In this document: piece by piece, positions 9,856-18,575 of the stretch
How the letters are laid out: each line of letters starts with the position of its first letter
Numbering within the stretch: the stretch's first letter is position 1
From: Cyanobacteriota bacterium
GTDB taxonomy: Bacteria; Cyanobacteriota; Cyanobacteriia; Cyanobacteriales; Microcoleaceae
Assembly: GCA_025362325.1 (NCBI GenBank)
Contig: JANYGO010000051.1
Coordinates: forward strand, 1 to 45,302
Direction: 5' to 3'
DNA length: 45,302 nt
Made by a program: the position numbers and the translations under genes
The notes under the pieces: model-generated
Seen by the model: the letters and a program-made list of their open reading frames with translations, nothing else
What the model was told of the DNA's origin: nothing
Databases searched by the model: none

Positions 9856-10395
9856 ATGCAAAATCATTCAAATAACCAGACCAGTAACCCCCCGCAATGG
9901 TTAAATCTGAAACTAATAGTCAGTGCTCTGGAAACAGTTCAAGACTTAATTGTAATTTCTTTGTGTATCGGTTTGTTCTGCTTCATGGTGATCGAACTGC
10001 GAGAAATGTTTTTCTCGCTGCTGCCTCCTTTGGATTTCCAGCAAGTGACGGCGGACATTCTATTTTTATTGGTTTTGGTGGAATTATTTCGGCTGCTAAT
10101 TATTTACTTGCAAGAGCAGCGCGTTTCCATTGGTGTGGCTGTGGAAGTTTGTATTGTATCAGTTTTGCGAGAAATTATCGTGCGGGGAGTGCTGGAAACT
10201 CCCTGGGTTCAAATATTATCAACAGGCGCATTTTTGCTGGTTTTGGGAGTGTTGTTGATCATCCGAGTCTGGTTGCCGCCAACTTTTGAGGGGATTGATC
10301 CGGAACGCCGCATTGCTAGCAGAAATAGAAAGCTGTCAGAGTCTGAATCTTCTTCGGAGCCTGTCGCAGTCAATAGCAAGTTTAATTCTCATTGA
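9856..10395 (+). CDS. PsiE-like (phosphate-starvation-inducible) membrane protein
   Basis: 179 residues with four hydrophobic segments: 'LIVISLCIGLFCFMVI' (~33-48), 'ILFLLVLVELFRLLIIYL' (~68-85), 'VAVEVCIVSVLREIIVRGVL' (~94-113) and 'STGAFLLVLGVLLIIRVWL' (~121-140). The 'LVELFRLLIIYL' and 'VLREIIVRG' blocks are typical of the PsiE family (PF06146) of inner-membrane proteins, whose molecular role is not established. The C-terminal tail is charged and serine-rich, so probably cytosolic. A good AGGAG sits 8 nt before the ATG. No Pho-box was identified, so phosphate control is only suggested by the family name. Confidence 0.75.
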   Translation: MQNHSNNQTSNPPQWLNLKLIVSALETVQDLIVISLCIGLFCFMVIELREMFFSLLPPLDFQQVTADILFLLVLVELFRLLIIYLQEQRVSIGVAVEVCIVSVLREIIVRGVLETPWVQILSTGAFLLVLGVLLIIRVWLPPTFEGIDPERRIASRNRKLSESESSSEPVAVNSKFNSH

Positions 10396-10515
10396 TTGTG
10401 GTGGGACAGGCGATTTGAGATTTGAGATTTACTCTACAGCTTGTCTCGTTACCATGTATGATGTCTTGTCAAACAATTACTATAAGGTTTGTAGGGAAGA
10501 CTTTATTCCTTGGAA

Positions 10516-10617
10516 AATCCTGAAGAAGGACTAAAGTCCGAACGATCGAACCTATTTTTACGGTTATTCTATACAATCCTGAAGAAGGACTAAAGTCCGA
10601 AGGATCGAACCTATTTG
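10516..10617. repeat. Two 41-bp direct copies of the AAGGACTAAAGTCC repeat
   Basis: Near-identical units start at about 10517 and 10577, each with GAAGGACTAAAGTCCGAA followed by (C/G)GATCGAACCTATTT. They differ at one position and are separated by 19 nt. They lie between the convergent PsiE-like and peroxiredoxin genes and belong to the family seen at 8763, 27646 and 28996. Confidence 0.85.
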
Positions 10618-10644
10618 ATTGCGGTTGTTCGATGTGACACAATA

Positions 10645-11196
10645 TTAGCCGTTAGCCTGCAATTCGTTTAAACGAGCCAACACTTCTTTCGAGTGAATCG
10701 CCGGATTAACCTTAACAAAAGTTTCCCGCAAAATGCCTTCAGGGTCAATAATAAAACTGTGCCGGGACGATATAAAACTCATCCAAGAACCGTAAGCCTT
10801 GCTGACTTTGCCGTCGGTATCGGCTAACAGCGGAAATTTCAAACCTTCAGCATCGCAAAATTCCGCGTGGGAGTTGACATCATCAGCGCTGATGCCGATA
10901 ATTTGAGTGTTTTTTGCCAAGTATTTTGGTAAGTCTTGCTGGAATCGACGCGCTTCGATCGTACAACCCGATGTAAAATCTTTGGGATAGAAGTAGACTA
11001 CCAGCCACTTACCGCGATAATCGGACAGCGAGACTTGTCCGCCGCCGCTGTTTGTCGGCAAACTAAAATCCGGTGCGGCTTGATTCACCGCCGGCAGCGT
11101 GCCGCCAAGCGCCAAGGCTGGAGGGGCAAAATTGAAACTCAGAAAGGCTAGACAAATTGCCAATAAAGTGCTAAAAAACTTGCGGCGGGAAATCAT
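10645..11196 (-). CDS. PrxQ/BCP-type peroxiredoxin with Tat signal
   Basis: Thiol peroxidase of the PrxQ/BCP class, 183 aa. The N-terminus has a twin-arginine motif (S-R-R-K-F-F, residues 3-8), a hydrophobic stretch to about residue 22 and 'ALA' cleavage near 27-29, predicting Tat export to the periplasm or thylakoid lumen. The peroxidatic cysteine is Cys78 in 'PKDFTSGCTIEARRF'. The classical resolving cysteine five residues later is replaced by Arg83. A second cysteine in 'AEFCDAEG' could serve instead, otherwise the enzyme would act as a 1-Cys type. 'GISADDVNSH' and 'SFIIDPEGILRETFVKVNP' are normal family blocks. Reductant partner unknown. Confidence 0.88.
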   Translation of the reverse strand: MISRRKFFSTLLAICLAFLSFNFAPPALALGGTLPAVNQAAPDFSLPTNSGGGQVSLSDYRGKWLVVYFYPKDFTSGCTIEARRFQQDLPKYLAKNTQIIGISADDVNSHAEFCDAEGLKFPLLADTDGKVSKAYGSWMSFISSRHSFIIDPEGILRETFVKVNPAIHSKEVLARLNELQANG

Positions 11197-11308
11197 AAAT
11201 TTAGAACTAGAACTGTACTTAACACAAGTTTACAGTTTTCTGATTAAATGGGTAGGGGCAATTCGCGGATTGCTTCTAATATCAAATCCGGCGTTAGCCA
11301 CCCCTTGA

Positions 11309-11361
11309 TGATTCGGCGGTTGAAACCGCAACTATACAAATAATGTCCGCCTCCGCGGACT
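11309..11361. repeat. Composite palindromic element (GCGGTTGAAACCGC + GTCCGC/GCGGAC)
   Basis: GGCGGTTGAAACCGC at about 11313 is followed by a short spacer and TGTCCGCCTCCGCGGAC, a second small hairpin. The same two-part arrangement in reverse orientation occurs at 18495-18566. It lies in the upstream region of the cyclophilin-RTX gene. Confidence 0.7.
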
Positions 11362-11435
11362 CAAGAATAAAAGGGGTAGTCAACTCGGATCTGGTATAAA
11401 ACCCAAAGATCTCTCACTAAAATAGCAATTTATTT

Positions 11436-12761
11436 ATGAGCGCTGCACTCCCGTTAACAGGCAAAGTTACAGTAGTCCAGGTAATTAACGGTCAACCCGT
11501 TACGATCGAAGTAGACGGCACTAATGCCCCGATTACTGGGGGCAATTTTGTTGATTTAGTTGAACGCGGGACTTATGACGGGGTGATGTTTCACCGAGTC
11601 ATCCGCCAGCCCGATCCGTTTGTGGTGCAAGGAGGCGATCCGCGCAGCAAAGATACTAGCATTCCCGCAAGTCAATTGGGAACGGGTAATTTTATTGACC
11701 CGGATACTAATCAGGGGCGCTTTATTCCTTTGGAAATTAAGCCGCAAGGCGCGGCGCAACCTGTTTACAACCAAGTTGTCACCCAGACGCCGCAGTTGCA
11801 GCACGTGAAAGGGGCCGTCGCCATGGCTCGTTCTACTGCTTTGAATTCGGCTTCTTCGCAGTTCTATTTTGCTTTGGATGCTTTGCCGTTTTTAGACGGC
11901 AATTATGCTGTTTTTGGCAACGTAACTCAAGGTTTTGACACTGTTAATGCGGTGCAGCAGGGCGATCGCATTTCCAGCGCCAAAGTCGTTGGAGGAATCG
12001 TCCCCAGTCGGGTTTCCAGTATTATTCCCAATACTGCTGTGTTGAATAGTTTTGTCAATAATACCAATTTTTTAAATCTACCTTTGCGATCGCTCAAATT
12101 GCCTGATGCCCCGAACACCTATCAAGTCACCGCCCAAGACTCGCAGCAAAACCCTGCTGGCGTGCGCGGAGGTAGCGGAAACGATCGCATTATCGGTTCA
12201 CCAATTGATGATGCCATTAACGGCAGCCAAGGCAACGATACCCTCAGCGGCGAAGCGGGCGACGACTTTTTGCGAGGTGGTAAAGGTAACGATTTAATTA
12301 GCGGCGGTGTTGGTAACGATATTCTGAATGGCAATCTCGGCGACGATACTCTCAACGGCGATGCTGGGAACGACTTTTTGAGGGGCGGCAAAGGCAATGA
12401 CGTGCTAATTGGTGGCGATGGCAATGATATTTTGATTGGAGATTCAGGAAATAATACTCTCACTGGTGGCGCAGGTGCAGATATTTTTGTTTTAATTGCA
12501 GGTGGTGCAGAAACAGACACAATTACTGATTTTATATCGGCCCAGGGCGATCGCATTGGCATTGGCGGTAGCAGTTTGTCTAACGTCGCATTCACTGCAT
12601 CTGGAAGCAACACTTTAATTCAATTTGGAGGGGCTACTTTGGCCACTGTTCAAAACGCCACGCCCGCCGCAGTTCAAAGCGCTGCTTTTGCAATTGACTT
12701 TTCTACTATTTCCCGTCCCAATGACTTGCCAGTCGGCGATGCTGCCTTCAGAATAGGCTAA
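11436..12761 (+). CDS. Cyclophilin-type peptidyl-prolyl isomerase fused to RTX calcium-binding repeats
   Basis: 441 residues in two parts. Residues ~10-185 are a cyclophilin domain: '[22 protein letters not shown]' (catalytic Arg in FHR), 'FVVQGGDP', 'KGAVAMARS ... SQFYFALD' and '[18 protein letters not shown]'. Residues ~245-350 are about ten glycine/aspartate nonapeptides of the hemolysin type ('GGKGNDLIS', 'GNDILNGN', 'GGDGNDILI'), which bind calcium. A C-terminal region follows with 'DTITDF', typical of the end of RTX blocks. There is no N-terminal signal peptide, which fits type I secretion through a C-terminal signal; no ABC/HlyD/TolC genes are nearby. The inferred role is an extracellular calcium-dependent folding catalyst. 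The composite upstream repeat may affect expression. Confidence 0.9.
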   Translation: MSAALPLTGKVTVVQVINGQPVTIEVDGTNAPITGGNFVDLVERGTYDGVMFHRVIRQPDPFVVQGGDPRSKDTSIPASQLGTGNFIDPDTNQGRFIPLEIKPQGAAQPVYNQVVTQTPQLQHVKGAVAMARSTALNSASSQFYFALDALPFLDGNYAVFGNVTQGFDTVNAVQQGDRISSAKVVGGIVPSRVSSIIPNTAVLNSFVNNTNFLNLPLRSLKLPDAPNTYQVTAQDSQQNPAGVRGGSGNDRIIGSPIDDAINGSQGNDTLSGEAGDDFLRGGKGNDLISGGVGNDILNGNLGDDTLNGDAGNDFLRGGKGNDVLIGGDGNDILIGDSGNNTLTGGAGADIFVLIAGGAETDTITDFISAQGDRIGIGGSSLSNVAFTASGSNTLIQFGGATLATVQNATPAAVQSAAFAIDFSTISRPNDLPVGDAAFRIG

Positions 12762-12856
12762 ATTCAACATTACTGCTGCCATAACTATAGGTGTTGGGTG
12801 CGCGCTGCGCACCTGGCCCGATGATTTATTTCCACGAGCCAAGTTTCCCAATTCCA

Positions 12857-13570
12857 CTAATAACATAGCTGTCTAAGTTTAGCAAGCGCATCTTGATAAT
12901 AATCCATTCTCCCCTGCTGCTTAAACAGCCCTGCGGCTTTCTTAAAATCCTCAAATGCTCCCTGAACTTCTCTCAATTTATATCTAGTTACTCCTCGGTT
13001 GAAGTAAGCTTTGGCAAAATCGCGATCGAGGCGAATTGCTGACTCAAAATCAGCTAGTGCTGCCAGGGAATTTTCCATTTGCAGGCGGATAGCACCTCGG
13101 TTAAAGTAAGCTTGGGCTAAATTGGGTTTGAGCATCAGTGCCGAGTTGTAATCGGCGATCGCCGCAGTATAATCTTTTAAACGACTCAGCATGAACCCCC
13201 GATTGCTGTAATACTTGGCTCGGTAAGGATTGAGTTCGATGGCGGTAGTTAAATCTTCGATCGCAGAGTGTTTGTAACCTAATTTGTAGCGAGCCAAACC
13301 TCGATCGTTGTAAGCTGGCGCGAATTGCGGATTAAGTTTAATTGTGGCGGTGAAATTTGTAATCGCACCGTATAAATCTTGTTGTTCGAGACTTTTTAAA
13401 CCCTGGGTGTAAAGCTTTTTGGTGTTAACCTTTAAATTTGCCTCTTGTCGGGCTTCAGCTTGCTCGCCAGAAAATACTTTGCCTGCTATATTAGAGAATC
13501 CCAAAGATTCGATCGAATTAAAAATAGTTGTGACAACTAATTGACTCGCCAGAAGGGGGATAGTTGACAT
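12857..13570 (-). CDS. Tetratricopeptide repeat protein
   Basis: About 237 residues from ATG 13570; the frame reaches a GTG at 13612 that adds 14 unlikely residues. After a modestly hydrophobic N-terminus ('TIPLLASQLVVTTIFNSI') there are about five consecutive 34-residue TPRs from residue ~60, with the usual W/L-G-Y-A-F-A-P spacing: 'PQFAPAYNDRGLARYKLG', 'PYRAKYYSNRGFMLSRL', 'NLAQAYFNRGAIRLQME', 'DFAKAYFNRGVTRYKL'. TPRs mediate protein-protein contacts; the partner is unknown. The N-terminus could be an uncleaved anchor. It is convergent with the cyclophilin-RTX gene (95-nt gap, which contains a GGTGCGCGCTGCGCACC hairpin at about 12793). Confidence 0.85.
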   Translation of the reverse strand: MSTIPLLASQLVVTTIFNSIESLGFSNIAGKVFSGEQAEARQEANLKVNTKKLYTQGLKSLEQQDLYGAITNFTATIKLNPQFAPAYNDRGLARYKLGYKHSAIEDLTTAIELNPYRAKYYSNRGFMLSRLKDYTAAIADYNSALMLKPNLAQAYFNRGAIRLQMENSLAALADFESAIRLDRDFAKAYFNRGVTRYKLREVQGAFEDFKKAAGLFKQQGRMDYYQDALAKLRQLCY

Positions 13571-13612
13571 CGGAGGGCTGGGGTTTAACTGTACGATCTT
13601 ATTTTTGCCCAC

Positions 13613-14158
13613 ATTTCAGGTACTGACAGTGATATCCGTACTCTCACGCAGGTGATAAGTTTGATGAGATTTGGTGATGCACGGGCATTGACTTGTGCGA
13701 TCTGAGTTGGGCTTAGTTAGTGATCTCGATCGCAATTACCGAAAATAGCGCCTACAACCCGCTAAATATCGTAGACTTAGGCGAACTGAGCGCTTGTCAG
13801 ACGCTGTTTTCTGAAGTTCCTACCGAGATGATTTGGAGGTAAGCGAATGCCGGAGCGATCGCCACAGCCCTCCGCTAGTTGTAGGGATATTCCATCCGTA
13901 AATCCCGATCGAACTTGCGGCCATCTGATACCCGGTTTTGACGAAAAATATGAGTTGGGCAGCGCGGCATCCGTGAAGCAAGGGCGTTTCTCGCTCCGGG
14001 CCATCGCCCGTGACTTCCTGAGTTAAGTTGGGGTGCCTGCGCCCATCCCGAGCGACGACTTTTCACTAATATTTTTGAGTAATATTACTGATGAAAGTTG
14101 CCGATTATTTGTTATGCTTTGATTACACATCAAGAATCAATTGCGCAAATTAGTGTCA
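13613..14158. other. Gene-free region upstream of pentapeptide gene
   Basis: About 545 nt without a recognisable gene. A short open frame from GTG 13720 to TAA 13842 (40 codons) has a protein-like composition but no recognised function or ribosome binding site; it could be a remnant. Competing minus-strand frames in 13777-14066 look like noise. No RNA gene was recognised. Confidence 0.4.
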
Positions 14159-14875
14159 ATGAAAAGAGTTCTGAGGTTAAAAACTTTATTCGCGGCCTTG
14201 TGGGCGATCGTGCTGTTCACTCTCTACTCAACCCCTCCTGCGATCGCCGCGAATGCGGAGGATTTGAGTCAGCTATTAAAAGATAATTGGTGCGTCAGCT
14301 TTCTGTGGAAGCAGTGCGATTTGAGCGCTGTCGATTTGCATGGAGCTAATCTCCAAGCAGCCAAGTTGAGCGGCGCTAATTTGTCCGGCGCCAACTTGTC
14401 CGGTGCTAATTTAAAAGATGCTGACCTTTCTGATGCAGATCTCAGTGGCGCCAATTTAGCAAATGCTGATATTTTGGGCACGGATCTCAGTCGATCAAAT
14501 TTGACAGAAGCTAATTTCAACCGCACGAGATTGTGGGATGCTAATCTGACTTTGGCAAATCTGAGCCGCGCCAATTTACAAGATGCTAATTTGTTAGATT
14601 CTCGACTTTGGGGAAGCAATCTCACCGAAGCTAATTTAACTGATGCGACGCTGCACGGCGCTGATTTGCAATATGCTAATTTGGCTGAGACTAATTTGAC
14701 AAATGCTGACTTGCACAGCTTCTTTTTTCGAGGTTCCAAACAAGTCACAAATCTGAGCAATTCTAATTTGGAAGGCGCTAATTTAACCGGAGCCAATCTC
14801 AGAGGTGCGCTGCTGGTAGGGACAATAATGCCCGACGGCTCTATTAATGAAGAAATGGGCGTTAATTTAAAGTAA
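14159..14875 (+). CDS. Secreted pentapeptide-repeat protein
   Basis: 238 residues from ATG 14159. The frame begins at TTG 14141, but the ATG gives a clean signal peptide: 'KRVLRLK', a hydrophobic run 'LFAALWAIVLFTLYS', and AIA-A-NA cleavage. From about residue 55 the mature protein is an almost unbroken run of A(D/N)LxX pentapeptides ('GANLSGANLSGANL', 'DADLSDADLSGANL') forming a right-handed quadrilateral beta-helix. Two cysteines just before the repeats ('NWCVSFLWKQCDL') could form a cap disulfide. Cyanobacterial periplasmic or lumenal members are common; the function is unknown. A second, non-secreted pentapeptide protein lies at 20487-21548. Confidence 0.88.
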   Translation: MKRVLRLKTLFAALWAIVLFTLYSTPPAIAANAEDLSQLLKDNWCVSFLWKQCDLSAVDLHGANLQAAKLSGANLSGANLSGANLKDADLSDADLSGANLANADILGTDLSRSNLTEANFNRTRLWDANLTLANLSRANLQDANLLDSRLWGSNLTEANLTDATLHGADLQYANLAETNLTNADLHSFFFRGSKQVTNLSNSNLEGANLTGANLRGALLVGTIMPDGSINEEMGVNLK

Positions 14876-14880
14876 AGTCG

Positions 14881-14898
14881 GTCTGAATCATTTCAGAC
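14881..14898 (+). terminator. Hairpin after pentapeptide gene
   Basis: GTCTGAA-TCAT-TTCAGAC forms a perfect 7-bp stem six nucleotides after the pentapeptide stop codon. There is no U-run, so it is at best a weak terminator or an mRNA-stabilising 3' hairpin. Confidence 0.4.
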
Positions 14899-15322
14899 AC
14901 AAGCAATCACAGGCTTGGCGGCCGGTTTCACAATCTATTATTTTTCTGATTCAGTCAAAAAAAGTTGCTAAAGCTGGTTGAGGATGGTATCAAGATATCA
15001 ATTTCCACCGAGGCGCGATTCAGCCAACAGGGATAGCTACGCTTGATGACCTTTTAACTCCCAACCAGCCAATCTCGGTAAAATCTCCAATCTCAAACCG
15101 AACCGGCGCGCATCTGTTACAATTTTTAACAGAGCCAGAACAGCACGCGCGTCTGAACTCGTCTGCATCGGGATACAAGCTGCCGACAGGAGTCGTGGAG
15201 ATCGAAAAAAATTACATATCTAGTTTAAGCTTCCAGATTCATCCGTGAACTCAATCTAAAATCTAAAATTGACAACACTGGAGTCAATCTAAAATCTAAA
15301 ATCTAAAATCTAAAATCGACTG
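14899..15322. other. Gene-free region with CTAAAAT tandem repeats
   Basis: No coding frame is convincing. Positions about 15254-15317 carry tandem AATCTAAAATCTAAA units (TCTAAAA heptamers), interrupted near 15270-15285, directly before the ccdA start. The rest is unremarkable. Confidence 0.6.
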
Positions 15323-16054
15323 ATGGAAACCCTGCAAACCCAACTTTACCAACTCGCACAATTTGCTAATACTTTAGTAAACACTCAACTGACACACCTG
15401 AGTTTTGTCAGCGTCGGAGTGATTTTTATGGCAGGGTTGCTAACAAGCTTGACGCCCTGTATGCTTTCCATGTTACCGATCACGATCGGCTACATCGGCG
15501 GATACGAAGCAAAAAGCCGCCTGCAAGCCGCCGGCCAATCGGCATGGTTTGCCCTGGGATTGGCGACAACCCTTGCGGGTTTAGGCATTGTAGCATCATT
15601 TGCGGGTCAAGTTTATGGCAAAATTGGTCTGGGTTTGCCGATCGTTGTCAGCATAATCGCGATTTTAATGGGGCTGAATTTACTCGAAGCTTTACCCTTA
15701 CAAATGCCGTCTTTCGACGCTGTGGGGTGGGTGCCGAAGAATTTGCCTGCGGGCGTGCGATCGTACTTATTGGGCTTAACTTTTGGTTTAGTAGCATCTC
15801 CGTGCAGCACTCCGGTTTTAGCTACGCTTTTAGCTTGGGTTTCCAAAACGGGAGATACCGTTTTAGGTGGTGTGTTGCTGCTGTTTTACGCTGCTGGTTA
15901 TGTCGCTCCGCTAATTATAGCAGGTACTTTTACCGCGAGCATTAAAAAATTGTTAGAATTACGCAGGTGGTCGAGTTGGATCACGCCTGTTAGCGGCGTT
16001 TTGCTAGTAGGATATGGGGTTTTCTCCTTACTTTCCCGCATACTTCCCGCGTAA
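15323..16054 (+). CDS. ccdA: Cytochrome c biogenesis protein CcdA
   Basis: 243 residues, an integral thiol-disulfide transporter that passes electrons across the thylakoid or plasma membrane to keep apocytochrome c haem-binding cysteines reduced (system II). About six membrane helices are visible. The two conserved redox cysteines are in 'LTSLTPCMLSMLPITIGYIGGY' (helix 1) and 'GLVASPCSTPVLATLLAW' (helix 4), both in the TPC/SPC-P context expected of DsbD/CcdA. The next gene on the same strand is Ccs1, the haem ligase partner, 247 nt downstream, so the two form a functional pair. They may not be co-transcribed, because a palindromic repeat and a pyrimidine tract lie between them. Confidence 0.93.
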   Translation: METLQTQLYQLAQFANTLVNTQLTHLSFVSVGVIFMAGLLTSLTPCMLSMLPITIGYIGGYEAKSRLQAAGQSAWFALGLATTLAGLGIVASFAGQVYGKIGLGLPIVVSIIAILMGLNLLEALPLQMPSFDAVGWVPKNLPAGVRSYLLGLTFGLVASPCSTPVLATLLAWVSKTGDTVLGGVLLLFYAAGYVAPLIIAGTFTASIKKLLELRRWSSWITPVSGVLLVGYGVFSLLSRILPA

Positions 16055-16070
16055 GCAAGGTTCGCAGCAT

Positions 16071-16300
16071 CGGACTTTAGTCCTTCTTTAAAGATATAGC
16101 AATCATTGCAGGGTTCGTGATTTTTTTTTGAACGAACCGCGTTGGCGTAGCCTGCGCGAAGCGCTTAGACGCTAAGAACACGAAGGAAGAAAAAGAAAGA
16201 ATTCACAATTGATTGAGAATTGCTAGATAAAAATAATATTTTCTTCCTTCTTCCCTCTTCCCTCTTCCTTCTTCCCTCTTCCCTCTTCCTTCTTCCTTCC
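16071..16300. repeat. Palindrome, GCGTTGGCGTAGCC-type repeat and pyrimidine tract
   Basis: A GGACTTTAGTCC palindrome (16072-16083) is followed at about 16138-16170 by GCGTTGGCGTAGCCTGCGCG plus AAGCGC, a sequence type that recurs in many filamentous cyanobacterial genomes. Positions 16241-16300 are a strand-biased tract of TTCCCTCTTCC/TTCCTTC units. All lie between ccdA and ccs1. Confidence 0.75.
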
Positions 16301-16301
16301 T

Positions 16302-17714
16302 ATGACATCAAAAGAAGTATTTCTATCCAAGCTATCAAACTGGGCGACTGCGCCTCAAAAGTTTTTTAAGCGAGAAATCTTGCCTGTGCTAGCAGATTTG
16401 CGGCTGGCAATTATCTTGCTGCTGGCGATCGCACTTTTCAGCATTTCCGGCACCGTTGTCGAACAAGGCCAATCAGTAGAGTTTTATCAATCCAACTATC
16501 CAGAACACCCAGCCCTTTTTGGCTTTCTAACTTGGAAAGTTTTGTTGATTGCAGGCTTAGACCACGTATACCGCACTTGGTGGTTTTTGTCAATCCTAAT
16601 TTTGTTCGGCAGCAGTTTGACAGCTTGCACTTTTACCCGACAATTTCCCGCACTAAAATCTGCCCGCCGCTGGAAATTTTATGAAGAACCGAAGCAGTTT
16701 GAAAAATTAGCTCTCAGTGCGGAATTAGAAACAGTTGATTTAACTTCCTTAGAACAACTTTTACAGCAAAAAAACTACCGCATCTTTCGAGAAGGTGAAA
16801 AAGTTTATGCTCGTAAAGGCATAATTGGCAAAATTGGCCCGATTATTGTTCACGCCAGTATGCTGATTATTTTAGCTGGGTCGATGTGGGGCTCGATGAC
16901 TGGATTTACGGGTCAAGAAATGGTTCCCAGCGGCGAAACTTTTAAGGTGCAAAATATCATGGATGCGGGGCCTTGGGCGGGGCCGCAAATACCGAAGGAT
17001 TGGTCGATGCGTGTGAATCGGTTCTGGATCGATTATAGCCCGAGCGGGGCGATCGACCAATTTTACTCTGATTTGTCAGTTTTGGACAAAACAGGCCAAG
17101 AGGTCGATCGTAAAACAATTCACGTTAACGAGCCGCTAAAATACCGGGGAGTCACATTTTATCAAGCAGATTGGGCTCTAGCAGCCGTGCGAGTCCGCCT
17201 CAACAAAAGCCCGGTTTTACAACTACCAATGGCTCAGTTAGATACCCAAGGAAAAGGCAGAATTTGGGGTGCTTGGATTCCGACAAAACCTGATTTGAGT
17301 GCCGGAGTTTCTCTGCTAGCAAAAGACTTGCAAGGCACAATGTTAGTGTACGGTACGGATGGCAAATTGTTAACTACAGTTCGCGCCGGTACAGCGGTGG
17401 AAGTAAACGGAGTGATGCTGGCAATTGATGAAGTTGTAGGTAGCACGGGATTGCAAATTAAGGCCGATCCGGGAATCCCGCTCGTCTATACTGGCTTTGG
17501 GTTGCTGATGCTCAGCGTGATGATGAGCTATCTGTCTCACTCGCAGATTTGGGCTTTGGAAAAGGAAGGCAAACTCTATGTCGGCGGGCGCACTAATCGC
17601 GCTCAGGTAATTTTTGAAAGAGAGGTTGTGGAGATTTTGGACAAGTTGGCAGAATTGAAAACAGCAGATGCAAAAAGTGCGATATCCCCGACTTCTGTTG
17701 TTAGTCAAACCTAA
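16302..17714 (+). CDS. ccs1: Cytochrome c biogenesis protein Ccs1 (ResB family)
   Basis: 470-residue system II component that, with CcsA, delivers and attaches haem to c-type cytochromes on the lumen/periplasm side. Helices: '[23 protein letters not shown]' (~33-55), '[34 protein letters not shown]' (two helices, ~75-110) and '[19 protein letters not shown]' (~175-193). A large lumenal domain contains '[17 protein letters not shown]', and a C-terminal helix ('[24 protein letters not shown]') follows. These match cyanobacterial Ccs1. The ATG at 16302 directly follows a pyrimidine-rich tract. ccdA is upstream; ccsA is not in the window. Length normal. Confidence 0.93.
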   Translation: MTSKEVFLSKLSNWATAPQKFFKREILPVLADLRLAIILLLAIALFSISGTVVEQGQSVEFYQSNYPEHPALFGFLTWKVLLIAGLDHVYRTWWFLSILILFGSSLTACTFTRQFPALKSARRWKFYEEPKQFEKLALSAELETVDLTSLEQLLQQKNYRIFREGEKVYARKGIIGKIGPIIVHASMLIILAGSMWGSMTGFTGQEMVPSGETFKVQNIMDAGPWAGPQIPKDWSMRVNRFWIDYSPSGAIDQFYSDLSVLDKTGQEVDRKTIHVNEPLKYRGVTFYQADWALAAVRVRLNKSPVLQLPMAQLDTQGKGRIWGAWIPTKPDLSAGVSLLAKDLQGTMLVYGTDGKLLTTVRAGTAVEVNGVMLAIDEVVGSTGLQIKADPGIPLVYTGFGLLMLSVMMSYLSHSQIWALEKEGKLYVGGRTNRAQVIFEREVVEILDKLAELKTADAKSAISPTSVVSQT

Positions 17715-17721
17715 CCGTCTC

Positions 17722-17752
17722 AATCGGTAGGGTGCGCGCTGCGCACCTTACA
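17722..17752. repeat. GGTGCGC-GCT-GCGCACC hairpin
   Basis: A perfect 7-bp stem (GGTGCGC/GCGCACC) with a 3-nt loop lies after ccs1, flanked by AGG and TTAC. The same core occurs at about 12793-12811, and related GGGTGC...GCACC pairs are at 27740-27755 and 38768-38793. It may act as a terminator-like structure for ccs1, although it has no U-run. Confidence 0.6.
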
Positions 17753-17765
17753 CGAATCGATAAAT

Positions 17766-17957
17766 ATGATGAAAAAGATTAGATACAGCCGTGATGTAGA
17801 CGCGATGCTGATCGAAATTTGCGATCTCCCGATCGCCTATGCCGAAGATGAAGGCCAAATGATTCTACACTATTCTAGCAGTGGAGAACTGGTATTGATC
17901 GAAATCTTAGAGATCAAACAATTTATATCATCTGATTATGTCACACAAAATTACTGA
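17766..17957 (+). CDS. DUF2283 family protein
   Basis: 63 residues of the DUF2283 family, recognised by 'IRYSRDVDAMLIEICDLPIAYAEDEGQMILHYSSSGELVLIEILEIKQF'. The family is typified by K(I/M)xYxxDxDxLxI ... E..G.I.....G....IEIL. These small alpha/beta proteins are widespread in cyanobacteria and often sit beside toxin-antitoxin or nuclease genes, but their biochemistry is unknown. The start is one of two adjacent ATGs (17766 or 17769). The protease-like gene follows with a 4-nt gap (or a 20-nt overlap if its upstream ATG is used), indicating co-transcription. Confidence 0.85.
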   Translation: MMKKIRYSRDVDAMLIEICDLPIAYAEDEGQMILHYSSSGELVLIEILEIKQFISSDYVTQNY

Positions 17958-17961
17958 AAAA

Positions 17962-18381
17962 ATGGGCTTAGTTACCACCACAATCACAGTCACCAACCTA
18001 GTCGATGAAATTTTGCAAGAAAGAGGATTTATCACCCATAGTGAGGTGCGTTCTGTCACCTTAGAAAACGTCATAGTTGATACAGGTGCAACTCGCCTCT
18101 GTTTACCCGCACCAATTATCCAGCAATTAGGTTTAACACTCGATGAAGAAGTCGAGGTGAAAACAGCCGCAGGCATTCAAAAAGCACGTTTATTCAAAAG
18201 ATTGAGTCTTGCTGTAGGGGAACGGAAAGGAGAGTTTAATTGTATGGAATTGCCGGGAGGTGAAGACCCCTTACTAGGCTTGATTCCATTGGAAAGTTTA
18301 GGTTTGCAACCGGATATTATCAAGCAAGAATTAATATTTTTGCCCCATCGCGGTCAAAATACCTATCACTTGGCTCTTTAA
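17962..18381 (+). CDS. Retropepsin-like aspartyl protease family protein
   Basis: 139 residues from ATG 17962, where homologues start ('MGLVTTTITVTNLVD'). An in-frame ATG at 17938 would overlap DUF2283 by 20 nt. The single catalytic motif V-D-T-G-A-T ('ENVIVDTGATRLCLP') and the downstream 'DPLLGLIPLESLGLQPD' (hydrophobic-hydrophobic-G) place it in clan AA. A single-domain protein of this size must dimerise to build an active site with two aspartates. There is no signal peptide, so it is cytoplasmic. Bacterial members of this short type are mostly uncharacterised. Pairing with DUF2283 suggests that one acts on or regulates the other; that is inference. Confidence 0.82.
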   Translation: MGLVTTTITVTNLVDEILQERGFITHSEVRSVTLENVIVDTGATRLCLPAPIIQQLGLTLDEEVEVKTAAGIQKARLFKRLSLAVGERKGEFNCMELPGGEDPLLGLIPLESLGLQPDIIKQELIFLPHRGQNTYHLAL

Positions 18382-18402
18382 CATTTCCTATTTATCATTA
18401 AA

Positions 18403-18566
18403 GAAGACCGGGCGGTTGAAACCGCGTCTATACAGACACTCACGCACTCGCCTGCGAGTTGAAGAACGACAGTTGAAATTATGTTATTTTTTCAGTCCGC
18501 GGAGGTGTTCGGCGAGCGAAGCCGAGTCGCGGACTTTGTTTGTGTAGACGCGGTTTCAACCGCCGT
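18403..18566. repeat. Composite dispersed palindromic elements
   Basis: Positions 18403-18445 are almost the exact reverse complement of 6262-6304 (core GCGGTTGAAACCGC). Positions 18495-18535 contain CAGTCCGCGGAGG ... GTCGCGGACT with an inner GGCGAGCGAAGCC hairpin, followed at 18541-18566 by a second inverted copy of the GCGGTTTCAACCGCC core. They fill the gap between the convergent protease-like and queF genes. Confidence 0.75.
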
Positions 18567-18575
18567 CTCATGTTT

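Noticed and set aside
12122..12613. Minus-strand Pro/Ser-rich frame inside the RTX region
   Set aside because: It is the antisense shadow of the glycine/aspartate repeats; all codons are explained by the plus-strand RTX block.
14269..14796. Minus-strand frame inside the pentapeptide gene (and similar plus-strand frames at 20806-21456)
   Set aside because: Periodic codon patterns of pentapeptide repeats keep the opposite strand open; no independent coding signals.
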